64,000 nucleotides of DNA from Fodinibius roseus (GTDB lineage Bacteria; Bacteroidota; Rhodothermia; Balneolales; Balneolaceae). The notes under the pieces were generated by a model. That model was not told where the DNA came from and searched no databases. It saw only the letters and a list, made by a program, of their open reading frames with translations. The stretch lies in assembly GCF_900129315.1 (NCBI RefSeq), contig NZ_FQUS01000001.1, positions 62,001-126,000 of the forward strand, written 5' to 3'. This document shows positions 9,712 through 19,127 of the stretch, piece after piece (the first letter of the stretch is position 1; each line of letters begins with the position of its first letter). Made by a program: the position numbers and the translations under genes.

Positions 9712-10407
9712 ATGGAAAGAGACCAGATCCGACGTTTTTTAGAATCCATAAAATTATTTTCGAAACCCCATCCCTGGCACGGTATCAATATTGGCGAGGA
9801 TGCGCCTCATAAAATAAAAGTATTCATCGAACTGGTTCCGGGCGATACTATGAAATATGAGCTGGACAAAGAGAGCGGTTATCTTAAAGTAGACCGGCCG
9901 CAGCGCTTTTCAAATATTTGTCCCACCCCCTACGGCTTTGTCCCCAGGACCTTGTGTGCTGAGAAAGTGGCTGCATTTTGTATGGAGAAAACCGGTCGGT
10001 CCGGTATCAGAGGCGACGGCGACCCGCTGGACATTTGTGTGATTACAGAACGGAATATTCCCCACGGCAATTTAATTTTGGATGCTATTCCGATAGGGGG
10101 ACTGCGTATGATTGACGGGGAGGAGGCCGACGATAAAATCGTTGCGGTATTAAGCGGGGATGCCTCTTTCGGACAGATACGGGATATTTCGGAAATTCCC
10201 AAGCATATGATCGACCGGCTCTCTCACTATTTTCTGACCTATAAGGCAAAACCCTTCAGCGATGAAAAGCGCGAGTGTGAAATTACGCACATTTATGGCC
10301 GGAATGAGGCGTTTGAGGTTATTGACCGGAGCGTGAAGGACTATAACAAGCGGTTTGATGTGAATAAGCGTAAGCTTTTGAAGATGATTCAGACGGGACT
10401 TAAGTAG
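9712..10407 (+). CDS. ppa: Inorganic pyrophosphatase, family I
   Basis: A 231-residue soluble enzyme that hydrolyses pyrophosphate to phosphate in the cytoplasm. The family I signature is GDGDPLDIC at residues 101-109, carrying the metal-binding aspartates, followed by a DGEEADDKIVAV segment. The substrate-pocket segment TPYGFVPRT near residue 80 is also present. At 231 residues it is longer than the E. coli enzyme (about 175), in line with longer variants of the family. It stands alone between a terminator at 9591-9623 and a bidirectional hairpin at 10661-10696. The 10408-10660 stretch holds nothing I can identify. Confidence 0.93.
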   Translation: MERDQIRRFLESIKLFSKPHPWHGINIGEDAPHKIKVFIELVPGDTMKYELDKESGYLKVDRPQRFSNICPTPYGFVPRTLCAEKVAAFCMEKTGRSGIRGDGDPLDICVITERNIPHGNLILDAIPIGGLRMIDGEEADDKIVAVLSGDASFGQIRDISEIPKHMIDRLSHYFLTYKAKPFSDEKRECEITHIYGRNEAFEVIDRSVKDYNKRFDVNKRKLLKMIQTGLK

Positions 10408-10660
10408 TACCGTCTCCTCTATCTTAAATTTGAGTGCAGACGCGAAGCGCTGCGATATTGAGCCGTGCCGTTCATTGAATAAAAACAAGATGTGTTCAAG
10501 GTTACATGATACAAGTACTTTCCTGCTGCCATTTTTCCTTCGCCTCGCTCACGACCAAATTTCCTGTTGGGTAATCCCGGTTAAAATACTGCGTTTTTGA
10601 ATTCGATCGGGCTTCGGTACAGGCCAATATTTCTGCTTTCTCGATTCCATATACATAAAA

Positions 10661-10696
10661 AAAGCAAGGCAGAGTTAGATAGCCCTGCCTTGCTTT
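10661..10696. terminator. Bidirectional terminator between ppa and the FKBP gene
   Basis: AAAGCAAGGCAG (10661-10672) and CTGCCTTGCTTT (10685-10696) are perfect 12-base arms with a 12-base loop. A-rich and T-rich flanks suit termination from both sides, fitting the convergent arrangement of ppa (plus) and the FKBP gene (minus). Confidence 0.85.
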
Positions 10697-10810
10697 ATTC
10701 CTGTTAAGAACCCCTGTCTCCGACGAAAGAATACGGAAAAGAGGAGGTTAACCGTGCTGATTTATCAGATCGAGTTCAGGGTAACACTGGTTATATAAGG
10801 TAAATGTATG

Positions 10811-11575
10811 TTAGTTGCCGGTGGATGCCTCATCAGGGGGATTGACTTCGAGGAGCTCGACTTCAAAAACCAGCGTCTCATTCGGACCAATAGCTCCACC
10901 GGGACGTGGATTGGGGCCATAGCCGAGCTCAGAGGGTATCCAGAAGCGGTATTTAGCGCCCTCTTTCATCAACTGCAGTCCCTCGGTCCAGCCGTCAATA
11001 ACCTGATCCAGGGGAAACTGCACGGGCTCGCCGCGATCATGAGAACTGTCAAACTTCGTCCCGTCCAGGAGCGTACCGGTGTAGTGTACTTTCACTTCAT
11101 CGGAAGAGTCGGGGGAGGTGCCGGATCCTTCCTCCAATACCTTGTACTGAAGTCCGGAATCGGTAACCTGTACTCCTTCGTTAGTCCTGTTTTCAGCTAA
11201 AAATTCTTCTTCTTGTTCCCTGTTTTCCCGAGCTTCCGCCTGTTGCTCTTTCTGTGCCCGCTGTTGAGCCTCCATCTGGTACGCCTGTACTACTTGCTGC
11301 ATCTCAGACTGGGAGAGACTGGACTCTTGATCTTCCAGCGCGCTTTTTAATCCACTGGCAAATTTATCAACATCAATATCGGTCATCCCCTGTTGTTTTA
11401 GTGACATGGAGGCGATTTGATAGCCGAGGCTGTAACTCACGCTGTCAATATTCGTTTCCAAGGTTACTTCTGTTGAAGCAGTGCCGGAATCCGAACTGCA
11501 TCCTGTGAAGAAGGCCGCAGCACCAAATAGTATAGAAATGAAGAGTGTTATCTTTTGTGAGGTCATTACGATCAT
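10811..11575 (-). CDS. FKBP-type peptidyl-prolyl isomerase lipoprotein
   Basis: A 254-residue exported protein-folding helper that isomerises prolyl bonds, probably in the periplasm. The N-terminus is a lipoprotein signal ending FFTGC (Cys26). A helical dimerisation-type domain (about residues 40-130, rich in Gln and Glu) precedes the FKBP domain (about 135-245), which shows VHYTGTLLDGTKFDSS, VIDGWTEGLQLMKEG and the final LVFEVELLEV strand. This is the FkpA/Mip-like layout. The ATG at 11575 or the one three codons later could be the start. It is a single-gene unit ending at the shared hairpin at 10661-10696. Confidence 0.93.
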   Translation of the reverse strand: MIVMTSQKITLFISILFGAAAFFTGCSSDSGTASTEVTLETNIDSVSYSLGYQIASMSLKQQGMTDIDVDKFASGLKSALEDQESSLSQSEMQQVVQAYQMEAQQRAQKEQQAEARENREQEEEFLAENRTNEGVQVTDSGLQYKVLEEGSGTSPDSSDEVKVHYTGTLLDGTKFDSSHDRGEPVQFPLDQVIDGWTEGLQLMKEGAKYRFWIPSELGYGPNPRPGGAIGPNETLVFEVELLEVNPPDEASTGN

Positions 11576-12022
11576 TAATTTTGAATTTTTAATTAAGCGT
11601 TGAATTTATCCAAAATTTCGGCCTATAAAAAATTTGTGGTCAAAGTTAAGTGAATTGGATATAAAATCGTATCTTTAAGGACATTCACCCAAATTTCTAC
11701 CATATAGAGATGTGGAGCAAATATAGGACACTGACTGACAAATCATTATCGTTATCTTTTTTTAAAACGTGATAACAGACCACACTCAGTCATAACTGTA
11801 AAATGGGCCGGTATGCCGTGCTGAATCTCAAACGTTTGATTTGCGGACGGGCATACAATCACCCACTTTTTCGCGGTTGGCCTTCTTCACGAGTAAATTT
11901 CCTGGTGAGAAATTCGGGCTATATAATTGTTTCATACACAAGAGGGCTTTGAACAGCCGGATATTGGTCAAACGAACGGTTTTTCAAGGTTTTCTACAAC
12001 TAACAATAAATACAGGATACCT
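11576..12022. other. Intergenic region between the divergent FKBP and helicase genes
   Basis: About 450 bases that must hold the promoters of the minus-strand FKBP gene and the plus-strand helicase gene. A possible leader in front of the helicase start is plausible because DEAD-box genes often have long leaders. I see no clear hairpin, terminator or operator here. An in-frame ATG at 11927 would add 32 residues unlike the family and is not preferred. Confidence 0.5.
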
Positions 12023-13627
12023 TTGAGTTTTAAGAAGTTTACATTAAGTAATGAGCTTCGTCTTGGTTTGCAGGACCTTCGTTACGAAGAACCTACCCCC
12101 ATACAGGACGAATGTATACCGCTAATTTTGGAAGGCCGGGATGTGATCGGTGCGGCCCAGACCGGTACGGGTAAAACCGGCGCCTTTGTTATTCCGCTGC
12201 TGCAGCGGATTATTGAACATCCCTCGGAGCATACGCAGGCGCTTATTTTGTCGCCTACCCGGGAGCTGGCCCAGCAGATCGAAGAGCAGGTTTTTGCGCT
12301 CGGCTATCACACCGGCATTAGTTCTGCCACCGTTACGGGGGGGAGTGACTATGGCACGCAGGTCAAGGCTATCCGCGCTGGCGTTGATATTATCGTTGCT
12401 ACGCCCGGACGCCTGATTGATCAGATGAAAGTACTGAATCTCGATTTTAGCCACCTTAAGTACCTGGTGCTCGACGAAGCTGACAGGATGCTCGACATGG
12501 GATTTCTGCCCGATGTGATGAAAATCGTCAAGCAGCTTCCCACCGATCGACAGACGATGCTTTTTTCGGCTACGATGGTGGAAGAGGTTCAAAAAGTGGT
12601 CGATGAAGTGATGAAGGACCCTGCCGAGGTAGAATTTGAAGTATCCAAACCGGTCGACAGTGTCGATCAGCAGATTTACTTTGTGCATCCCAAAGAGAAA
12701 CTGGAATTATTTGAGAAGCTGTTTGATGCGGATAAATACAAGACGGCAATTGTCTTTTGTGCGACGAAGCGGGGCACGGATAAAGTGGAGCGGATGCTCA
12801 AAAAGCGGGGGGTCAACGCGGTAAGTATGCATGGCGACCGCGACCAGGAGGAACGGAACGAGGCGCTTCGTCTTTTTAAGAACAAAACGCACCCCGTGAT
12901 GGTAGCGACGGATGTACTGTCGCGCGGGATTGATATTAATGACGTCTCGCTTATTGTCAACTTTGATGTTCCGAATAATCCGGAGGATTATATCCATCGC
13001 ATCGGAAGGACGGGGCGGTACGACAAGTCGGGGACGGCCATCACTTTTGTCAGCAATAAGGACAAGAAATACTACCATGCCATAAAAAATGTGGTCGGTG
13101 ACCAGCTTTCCATCCGTGAAGCATCCGGGAAGAAGGATAACAGGCAAAGTCAGCAACAAAAGAGCGAACCTAAAGAGCGCCCGCATCGGGGCTCGGGCGG
13201 AGACAAGCAGACGGACCAAAAGAAGTCTTCGACACAGGTAAAGGCAACGGAGAATGGGACGCCTTCGCAAATGGAAAAGCAGAAGAGCCAGAGCAGGCAG
13301 AAAGCCAAAACTTCTAAAGAAACGGAGCAAGCAAAACAAAAAAAGGAAGAGGCTGTCCGGAAAAAAAAGCAGACCGCAGATGGAAAACGGAGCCAGAAGA
13401 CTGACAAAGACGGGCGGAAGGGGCAAAATAGAGAAACCTCGAAACAGAAGAAGCCATCCGGCCGATCGGGTCGTACTCCAAGAAAAGAACATGCCGAGCC
13501 CCTCTACGAGGACGATATCTTTCAGCCCGAGGTCATTGAGCAGGCGGTTGTCCGCAACCGGAAATCACTGAAGCCGGCCAAAGGGTTGCTCGGTGTTATC
13601 AAAAGTTTTATTCCAAAGATCTTTTGA
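12023..13627 (+). CDS. DEAD-box ATP-dependent RNA helicase (RhlE-like)
   Basis: A 534-residue RNA helicase with a basic tail. Motifs in order: Q motif (EEPTPIQDECIP), AAQTGTGKT at about 44-52, PTRELAQQ, DEAD near 150, SAT, and HRIGRTGR near 325-332. From about residue 370 the protein becomes a Lys/Gln/Ser-rich low-complexity tail of about 140 residues, the kind that binds RNA or ribosomes. I chose the TTG at 12023 because the helicase fold begins two codons later and an AGGA sits about 7 bases upstream. The ATG at 11927 would add an unrelated stretch. It is followed after three bases by the acyltransferase gene. Confidence 0.93.
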   Translation: MSFKKFTLSNELRLGLQDLRYEEPTPIQDECIPLILEGRDVIGAAQTGTGKTGAFVIPLLQRIIEHPSEHTQALILSPTRELAQQIEEQVFALGYHTGISSATVTGGSDYGTQVKAIRAGVDIIVATPGRLIDQMKVLNLDFSHLKYLVLDEADRMLDMGFLPDVMKIVKQLPTDRQTMLFSATMVEEVQKVVDEVMKDPAEVEFEVSKPVDSVDQQIYFVHPKEKLELFEKLFDADKYKTAIVFCATKRGTDKVERMLKKRGVNAVSMHGDRDQEERNEALRLFKNKTHPVMVATDVLSRGIDINDVSLIVNFDVPNNPEDYIHRIGRTGRYDKSGTAITFVSNKDKKYYHAIKNVVGDQLSIREASGKKDNRQSQQQKSEPKERPHRGSGGDKQTDQKKSSTQVKATENGTPSQMEKQKSQSRQKAKTSKETEQAKQKKEEAVRKKKQTADGKRSQKTDKDGRKGQNRETSKQKKPSGRSGRTPRKEHAEPLYEDDIFQPEVIEQAVVRNRKSLKPAKGLLGVIKSFIPKIF

Positions 13628-13630
13628 GCG

Positions 13631-14398
13631 ATGGTAAGCCGAGCCAAATCGCTGTTCATCTGGATGGGAATAGCGTTGCTGATCCTCTTTTGGCTGCCGA
13701 TGCTTGCGGTCCGCCGCCTTTATGATCGCGATCCGGCCCGCTATTACACCGGAAAGCTGTTCCGTAACCTGGGAATGGCCATTTCCAAAATTAATCCCAA
13801 TTGGAAGATTACCATTTCCGGTTATACCGATATTGACGATCGCCGTCCTTATGTAATGGTGTGTAATCATCTTTCGCAGGCCGATATACCGCTCATATCA
13901 AATTTGCCCTGGGAGATGAAATGGGTGGCCAAGAAGGAGCTTTTTGAAGTCCCAGTAGTGGGATGGATGATGCGGATGGCCGGAGATATATCGGTGGACC
14001 GAAAGGCCAGAGACAGGCGCCATAAAACATTTGAGCAGGCTCGTTATTACCTGAACCACCAATGTTCGGTCATTTTTTTTCCCGAGGGGACACGCTCGCG
14101 AAATGGTAAATTGAACACCTTTGCTTATGGTGCTTTTGAACTTGCTGTCAGTGAGGGAGTTCCGATACTGCCGATGGTTATTGACGGGACCCAGAATACC
14201 CTGCCAAAAAAAAGCTGGACATTCGGCCAGGCAAAGCATATCAAGCTGAAAATCCTCAAACCCCTGGATACGGGAGAACTGGACCGTGATGATATTAAAG
14301 GCCTTGCAGAAAGCGTGCGCTCCCGTATCGCCCGGCAACTGGCGGAATGGCGTGGTAAGTCCGTCCAGGAAGTGGATAGCCTGCAGCGGTCCGGTTAG
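13631..14398 (+). CDS. 1-acyl-sn-glycerol-3-phosphate acyltransferase family protein (PlsC-like)
   Basis: A 255-residue membrane-associated acyltransferase of the PlsC family, which makes phosphatidic acid from lysophosphatidic acid. One N-terminal membrane helix (about 8-28) is followed by the catalytic NHLSQAD motif (residues 79-85, HX4D) and the phosphate-binding FPEGTRSR motif near residue 150. Start three bases after the helicase stop suggests co-transcription. Exact substrate is inferred; other lysophospholipid acyltransferases share the fold. Confidence 0.9.
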   Translation: MVSRAKSLFIWMGIALLILFWLPMLAVRRLYDRDPARYYTGKLFRNLGMAISKINPNWKITISGYTDIDDRRPYVMVCNHLSQADIPLISNLPWEMKWVAKKELFEVPVVGWMMRMAGDISVDRKARDRRHKTFEQARYYLNHQCSVIFFPEGTRSRNGKLNTFAYGAFELAVSEGVPILPMVIDGTQNTLPKKSWTFGQAKHIKLKILKPLDTGELDRDDIKGLAESVRSRIARQLAEWRGKSVQEVDSLQRSG

Positions 14399-14632
14399 GT
14401 ATCGACTTAGCAAAATTCATAGTGAGACCTTCGAATCCGGCCAAATTCCAAATCTTTCCTCCTTGAAAAGCGCGGTATTTGTCTTAAAAGCTCCAAAATG
14501 GGACCTCCGACACGTAGTGTAGCCTCTGCGCCCGGCAGACTTCTGGCCCGATTACGATTTTACTGAACGATTGGCAGCATATATTTGTAAGTTTGGTAAC
14601 TTTAAGTATCATCTAAAATATACAGATACCGT

Positions 14633-15457
14633 ATGCCTGAAGGACCCGAAATCTGGCGAACAGCCGATTCTTTAAGCTATGCATTGAATGATAAACCCAT
14701 TACCGGGCTTCATTTTGCTTTTGATACTCTGAAGGAATTTGAAGCAGAACTGAAGGGGAAACAGGTTGAAAATGTCGAGGCCCGCGGAAAAGCGATCCTG
14801 ACGTTCTTTGAGGGAGACCGCGTGATGTATAGTCATAACCAGCTGTACGGGAAGTGGATGCTGCGTGAAAACGGTAAGCAGCCCGATACCAACCGGAAGC
14901 TGAGAGTGGCTATTCACAACAAGGATCACTCCGCCTACCTGTATTCTGCCTCCCAGATAGAGATGCTTCGCCCGGAGGAAGTGCCCGAACACTCCTACAT
15001 AAAAAAATTAGGTCCCGATGTCCTGCATCCGGATACCTCGTATGAGGCCATTTTGGATCAGTACAGAGGCGAAGCCTTTCAGAATCGAAAACTGACGACC
15101 CTGTTGCTGGACCAGGGATTTGTCAGCGGCATCGGCAATTACCTGCGCAGTGAAATCATGTTTTATGCCGGCGTAGACCCGCACAATAAGTTACGGGATT
15201 ATTCCGCTGATGAGAAAGAAGCGCTGGCTTCGGCTACCGTAAAACTTTCCAGGCGCTCCTATGAGACGGGGGGTGTTACCAACGATCCCTCCATTGTGGA
15301 GGCGTTAAAAAGGGAAGGTGCGGGGAGAAGGGACCAGCGATTTTTTGTATACAAAAGAACGGATAACCGCTGCCACAAATGCGGTGCTGTTATACGGGAG
15401 GAGAAAACGGGGGGACGCAAGATCTATTATTGTCCCGACTGCCAGCTGGAAGAGTAA
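14633..15457 (+). CDS. nei: Endonuclease VIII (Nei) DNA glycosylase
   Basis: A 274-residue bifunctional DNA glycosylase/AP lyase that removes oxidised pyrimidines in base excision repair. It begins MPEGPE, so Pro2 (the Schiff-base nucleophile after Met removal) and Glu3 are intact. An SHNQLYGKW segment, an LYSASQIEMLRPE segment and GNYLRSEI match Nei rather than MutM. The C-terminal zinc finger has Cys247, Cys250, Cys267 and Cys270. A TATATTTG sequence at 14580-14587 resembles a Bacteroidota -7 element but is not proven. The DinB-family gene follows after 15 bases. Confidence 0.93.
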   Translation: MPEGPEIWRTADSLSYALNDKPITGLHFAFDTLKEFEAELKGKQVENVEARGKAILTFFEGDRVMYSHNQLYGKWMLRENGKQPDTNRKLRVAIHNKDHSAYLYSASQIEMLRPEEVPEHSYIKKLGPDVLHPDTSYEAILDQYRGEAFQNRKLTTLLLDQGFVSGIGNYLRSEIMFYAGVDPHNKLRDYSADEKEALASATVKLSRRSYETGGVTNDPSIVEALKREGAGRRDQRFFVYKRTDNRCHKCGAVIREEKTGGRKIYYCPDCQLEE

Positions 15458-15472
15458 TCAAACACTATTTTT

Positions 15473-15943
15473 ATGAATACGGATTCACTACCACAAGACC
15501 TACGTTTTCTATATGAACGCAGTTTAAATCAATTGATAGAAAACCTGCGTGCTATTCCGAATGACCTGCTCTGGACCGCACCGGAGGGGGTAACAAACAG
15601 CTGTGGTGTGTTAACCCAGCACATGATTGGCAATCTCAACCACTATATCGGTCACGGTATGGGAGATACCGGCTACAGGCGGGATCGCAGCCGGGAGTTC
15701 AGTACTACCGGTATTACCAAAGAAGAGCTGGTACAGGCCACAGAAGATTTGAAAGATACGCTCGGCGAACTATTCAGGGAGATGGATGGGGAAGAACTTG
15801 CGGAGGAATTTCCCCTTGAGTTGCCTTATAGAGAGACAAAAAGAGGAACACTTATACACCTGTACGGACATCTTACCTATCATCTGGGGCAATTAAATTA
15901 TCTGCACCGTATGTTGAGGGCGCAGGCGAATCGGGCCGGGTAG
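15473..15943 (+). CDS. DinB superfamily protein
   Basis: A 156-residue four-helix-bundle protein of the DinB/YfiT type. A His in TQHMIGNLNH and the cluster HLTYHLGQLNYLHR near the C-terminus are placed like the metal-binding triad of this superfamily. Members are often metal-dependent thiol transferases or are induced by DNA damage; the reaction here is unknown. It sits 15 bases after nei, so it may share its transcript. Confidence 0.8.
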   Translation: MNTDSLPQDLRFLYERSLNQLIENLRAIPNDLLWTAPEGVTNSCGVLTQHMIGNLNHYIGHGMGDTGYRRDRSREFSTTGITKEELVQATEDLKDTLGELFREMDGEELAEEFPLELPYRETKRGTLIHLYGHLTYHLGQLNYLHRMLRAQANRAG

Positions 15944-16050
15944 AACGGTACTTTTATCCATAAGTTATTTTCGATAACGGATGAAAAGATCCCGGCAGAA
16001 CCATACCTTTGGATACTTGAAATTTCGAACTGCAAACAGAAACATCGTTC

Positions 16051-16545
16051 ATGAAAGACAATGATTTTTTAAAACCCGGAGATACCGTTGCCCACAGTAA
16101 CAAACAGCTGATGGAATCCCCGGAAATCGCTAAAATAGCGGAAACTGTAATCGAGCGGGAAAATCTGGATTTCGGTCCCGCTGAAATCGGTTATTTCCTG
16201 GTATACCCGAACCTTTCGAAGTATAAAGCCGCTAAATGTGTCAAAGCGTCGCGTGAAGTGCAATATTACTCCGGCAACAACTATCTGATTGAAATATCGG
16301 GAGAGTTGTGGGATATGCTGGATCAGAAGACCCGTGAAATGGTGCTGTTTCACCAGCTGTTGCATGTGGACCCGGTCTATAAGGCCAAAAACCAGGAGTG
16401 GAAGATGAAGGTTCGCAAGCCCGATTTTTCGGATTTCTACGAAATCAATGACAAGTACGGCAATGACTGGTATAAGACCGTGCAGGCTACGGTTTCGTCG
16501 CTGTATGATTTAGATCCCAAGCGTGAGAGCAAGGTTTCGCTGTAA
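16051..16545 (+). CDS. Putative metallopeptidase-like protein with HQLLH motif
   Basis: A 164-residue protein resembling the small putative phage-type metallopeptidases. A helix near residues 97-109 contains HQLLHVDPVY (His101, His105). This is the place of the HExxH zinc motif, but the catalytic Glu is Gln102. It has no signal peptide. Upstream, a short AT-rich gap separates it from the DinB-family gene. It converges with dnaB, and a short hairpin (16566-16583) lies between them. Family assignment is tentative. Confidence 0.6.
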   Translation: MKDNDFLKPGDTVAHSNKQLMESPEIAKIAETVIERENLDFGPAEIGYFLVYPNLSKYKAAKCVKASREVQYYSGNNYLIEISGELWDMLDQKTREMVLFHQLLHVDPVYKAKNQEWKMKVRKPDFSDFYEINDKYGNDWYKTVQATVSSLYDLDPKRESKVSL

Positions 16546-16565
16546 TGTTGTTTCAGCGTATCAGC

Positions 16566-16583
16566 GGCTCCTAAAAGGGAGCC
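16566..16583. terminator. Short hairpin between convergent metallopeptidase-like gene and dnaB
   Basis: GGCTCC (16566-16571) pairs with GGAGCC (16578-16583). It overlaps the dnaB stop codon and lacks a proper T run, so its role as a terminator is only suggested by the convergent genes. Confidence 0.35.
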
Positions 16584-18082
16584 TCACCGCCTGAACCGGG
16601 ATTATGTCCCATGGGCGGTGTTCCGCTCCCGCCTTGAGCGTCTTCTGAATTTCCGGAACCGCCCCCAAACGGTCCCGAGTCGGCCGAAGTCAGGTTCTCG
16701 AACCGGGCATAATCCTCGACAAAATAAAGGGGGATGGTGCCCGTGGGACCGTTACGCTGCTTGCCGATAATAATTTCTGCCAGTCCCGTCGTCGACTGTC
16801 CCTCTGGCGTTGTTTTGATGCCGTAATATTCCGGCCGGTAAAGAAAACAGACGACATCGGCATCCTGTTCAATGGAGCCGGATTCTCGCAAGTCACTGAG
16901 CTGGGGACGCTTGTCGCCGCCCCGCTGTTCAACGGCACGGCTCAGCTGAGAGAGGGCGACGACCGGGACGTTAAGCTCCTTGGCCAGGGCTTTGAGTCCG
17001 CGTGAAATAGAGGCGATTTCCTGTTCCCGCGTGCCAAAATCCTTGCCGGAGGCCGTCATCAACTGGAGGTAGTCCACAACAATGAGTCCGATATCGTGCT
17101 CGCTTTTCAGCCGCCGGCATTTCGTGCGCAGTTCCATGATACTGAGTCCAGGCGTATCATCCACAAAGATGTCGGCCGTAAAAAGACGTCCCGCCGCGTC
17201 AATCAGGCGTTTAAACTCCTCATCCTCGAGACGTCCCGAGCGGGCCGACTGGGCGTTGATGCGTCCCTCCATCGTAAGCAGGCGCTGCACCAGTGACTGG
17301 TTCGACATTTCAAGGCTGAAAATAGCTACTTTGGTCTGTAACTTGGGGTCCTGGTGGAGGGCGGCGTTGCGAGCCGTAGTCAATACATAAGCGGTTTTAC
17401 CCATCGAGGGACGTGCGGCAATAATGATGAGATCGCCATTTTGCCATCCGGCGGTTTTTTTGTCGACATCGGTACCGGTGGGCACCCCCGTTATGCCCGA
17501 CGATTTACCCCGGATGTCTTCCAGGTAGGAAAGAGTGTCTTTAAGGACGTCGCCAATGGGCTGTGCCTGGGCCCGCTGTTTGGAATTGGCCAGATCGAAA
17601 ATACGTTGTTCAGCCTTGTCCAGCACGTCATAGGGATCGGAAGAGCTGTCGTAGGCCTCTTTGATAATGTCCGTGCAGCCAAGGATAAGATTCCGCTTGG
17701 TTGCTTTTTCGGCTATGATTTGTGCATGATAATCCACATTGGCAGCTGAGCTGACCGACCGGGTGAGCTCGGAGAGATAGCCCGCCCCCCCACAGGTATC
17801 CAGCAGGCCCTTATCACGCAATTCATTTTCGACCGTTAACAGGTCGAGGGGATTATCGCGTTCATACAAATCATGCAGTACTTCAAAAATGTGCTGGTGT
17901 GCCGGCTTATAGAAATCTCTCGGTGACAGCATTTGCAGGGCTACGGTAGCCGCTTCATGCTCAATCAGCATGGAGCCTAACACGGCTTCTTCAACTTCCA
18001 CAGCCTGAGGGGGGAGCCGGCCTTCCTGATCAAGTGTTTGTCGCGGCGTATTATTCTTAAAATCGGACCCTTGTGATGCCAT
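16571..18082 (-). CDS. dnaB: Replicative DNA helicase DnaB
   Basis: A 503-residue hexameric 5'-3' helicase that unwinds DNA at the replication fork. The N-terminal domain starts with VEEAVLGSMLIE, and the RecA-like C-terminal domain has ARPSMGKTAY (Walker A, about 225), VVDYLQLMT (motif H3-like) and SQLSRAVEQR. No intein is present. The tail after residue 465 is Gly/Ser-rich. The start at 18082 gives a normal-length protein. The next minus-strand gene upstream ends 159 bases away, so dnaB probably has its own promoter. Confidence 0.97.
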   Translation of the reverse strand: MASQGSDFKNNTPRQTLDQEGRLPPQAVEVEEAVLGSMLIEHEAATVALQMLSPRDFYKPAHQHIFEVLHDLYERDNPLDLLTVENELRDKGLLDTCGGAGYLSELTRSVSSAANVDYHAQIIAEKATKRNLILGCTDIIKEAYDSSSDPYDVLDKAEQRIFDLANSKQRAQAQPIGDVLKDTLSYLEDIRGKSSGITGVPTGTDVDKKTAGWQNGDLIIIAARPSMGKTAYVLTTARNAALHQDPKLQTKVAIFSLEMSNQSLVQRLLTMEGRINAQSARSGRLEDEEFKRLIDAAGRLFTADIFVDDTPGLSIMELRTKCRRLKSEHDIGLIVVDYLQLMTASGKDFGTREQEIASISRGLKALAKELNVPVVALSQLSRAVEQRGGDKRPQLSDLRESGSIEQDADVVCFLYRPEYYGIKTTPEGQSTTGLAEIIIGKQRNGPTGTIPLYFVEDYARFENLTSADSGPFGGGSGNSEDAQGGSGTPPMGHNPGSGGEAPF

Positions 18083-18241
18083 TCGAAAAAGAAAACCTAA
18101 TGTATTAAAACTGTTAGTGCGTATGGATGAGCAATAATACTGTACCAGTACTTTCGGGATAACCGGAAAATAACAGGTATCATAAAGTATAATAAATGAA
18201 CGGCTTTAAACGAAGAGAAAATCCGGTATCAAAAAGAAAAA

Positions 18242-19120
18242 TTAAGGCTCGCAGCCAAGCTCATCGTATCGTTTGCGTAGCAGCTGTACATCTTCCCAGG
18301 TCGGGCGCTTCCATTTCGGGTGCCTGAGCAGAGCGGCCGGGTGGTATGTTGCCAACAACTCATAATTACCCCGGAAATTGTGAAACTTGCCACGCATCCT
18401 GGAAAGCGAAACATTTTTGTCCAGCAGGGTCTGGGACGATACCTTGCCGAGCGACAAAATAAGTTTGGGGTTAATCAGATCTATTTGCCTGAGCAGAAAG
18501 GGGAGGCTCCGTTCCCGTTCTTCAGCATTGGGATTTCTGTTGTTCGGGGGACGGTGCTTGAGGATGTTCGCGATATAGACTTCATCGCGGGTAAAATTGA
18601 TGGAGTGCAGAATTTTATTGAGCAGCTGCCCCGCTTTCCCTACAAAAGGCTCGCCCTGCCGGTCTTCCTCGGCCCCGGGGGCTTCGCCTATGATCATGAG
18701 ATCGGCATGGGGATTACCAACACCAAAAACCAGCTGGGTATCGTTCAGGTCGGTACGCAGCATGTCGGCCTTCCGGCAGAGCGCCTCCAGCTCTTCAAGG
18801 GTTTGGCATTGTTCAATGTGCTGGTATATATTATCATCACCATCCGAAGAAGCACTATCCCGGGCACCGGAAGCAGGCTGTTGTTTTGGTGCTTGGGAAG
18901 CGTCATCCCCGGTTCCGGCTGCGTTTGGTTGTTTTTGAGGTTGGGACGAAGATTCCGGGGCCATTTCATTATCCTGTTGAGTAAGGTCCTTATCCCGTGA
19001 ATCAGGTTGTCCGGCAGTTTCTTGCCTCATGGTAAAATCACCGTATAGGTCACGCTCGTTCCTGATGTAGCTGATGATATTGTCAATCAGTTTGTCCGGG
19101 GTTAAATTTGAATCTGCCAT
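18242..19120 (-). CDS. Uracil-DNA glycosylase, family 4/5-like, lacking most iron-sulfur ligands
   Basis: A 292-residue uracil-DNA glycosylase. The core (about 128-290) has [20 protein letters not shown] (145-164), the [12 protein letters not shown] strand and a final HPAALLR motif, all typical of family 4. The first 100 residues are a Gln/Ser/Ala-rich low-complexity extension. Family 4 enzymes usually hold a 4Fe-4S cluster with four Cys. Here the CxxC pair keeps only Cys115, the third position is His189 (KHRPP) and the fourth is around Ser205, so the cluster is probably absent. Starts 7 bases after the mtaB stop, suggesting co-transcription. Confidence 0.88.
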   Translation of the reverse strand: MADSNLTPDKLIDNIISYIRNERDLYGDFTMRQETAGQPDSRDKDLTQQDNEMAPESSSQPQKQPNAAGTGDDASQAPKQQPASGARDSASSDGDDNIYQHIEQCQTLEELEALCRKADMLRTDLNDTQLVFGVGNPHADLMIIGEAPGAEEDRQGEPFVGKAGQLLNKILHSINFTRDEVYIANILKHRPPNNRNPNAEERERSLPFLLRQIDLINPKLILSLGKVSSQTLLDKNVSLSRMRGKFHNFRGNYELLATYHPAALLRHPKWKRPTWEDVQLLRKRYDELGCEP

Positions 19121-19127
19121 ATATTCT

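Noticed and set aside
14425-14445. TTCGAATCC reminiscent of a tRNA T loop
   Set aside because: No acceptor stem, anticodon arm or CCA-side pairing could be built around it.
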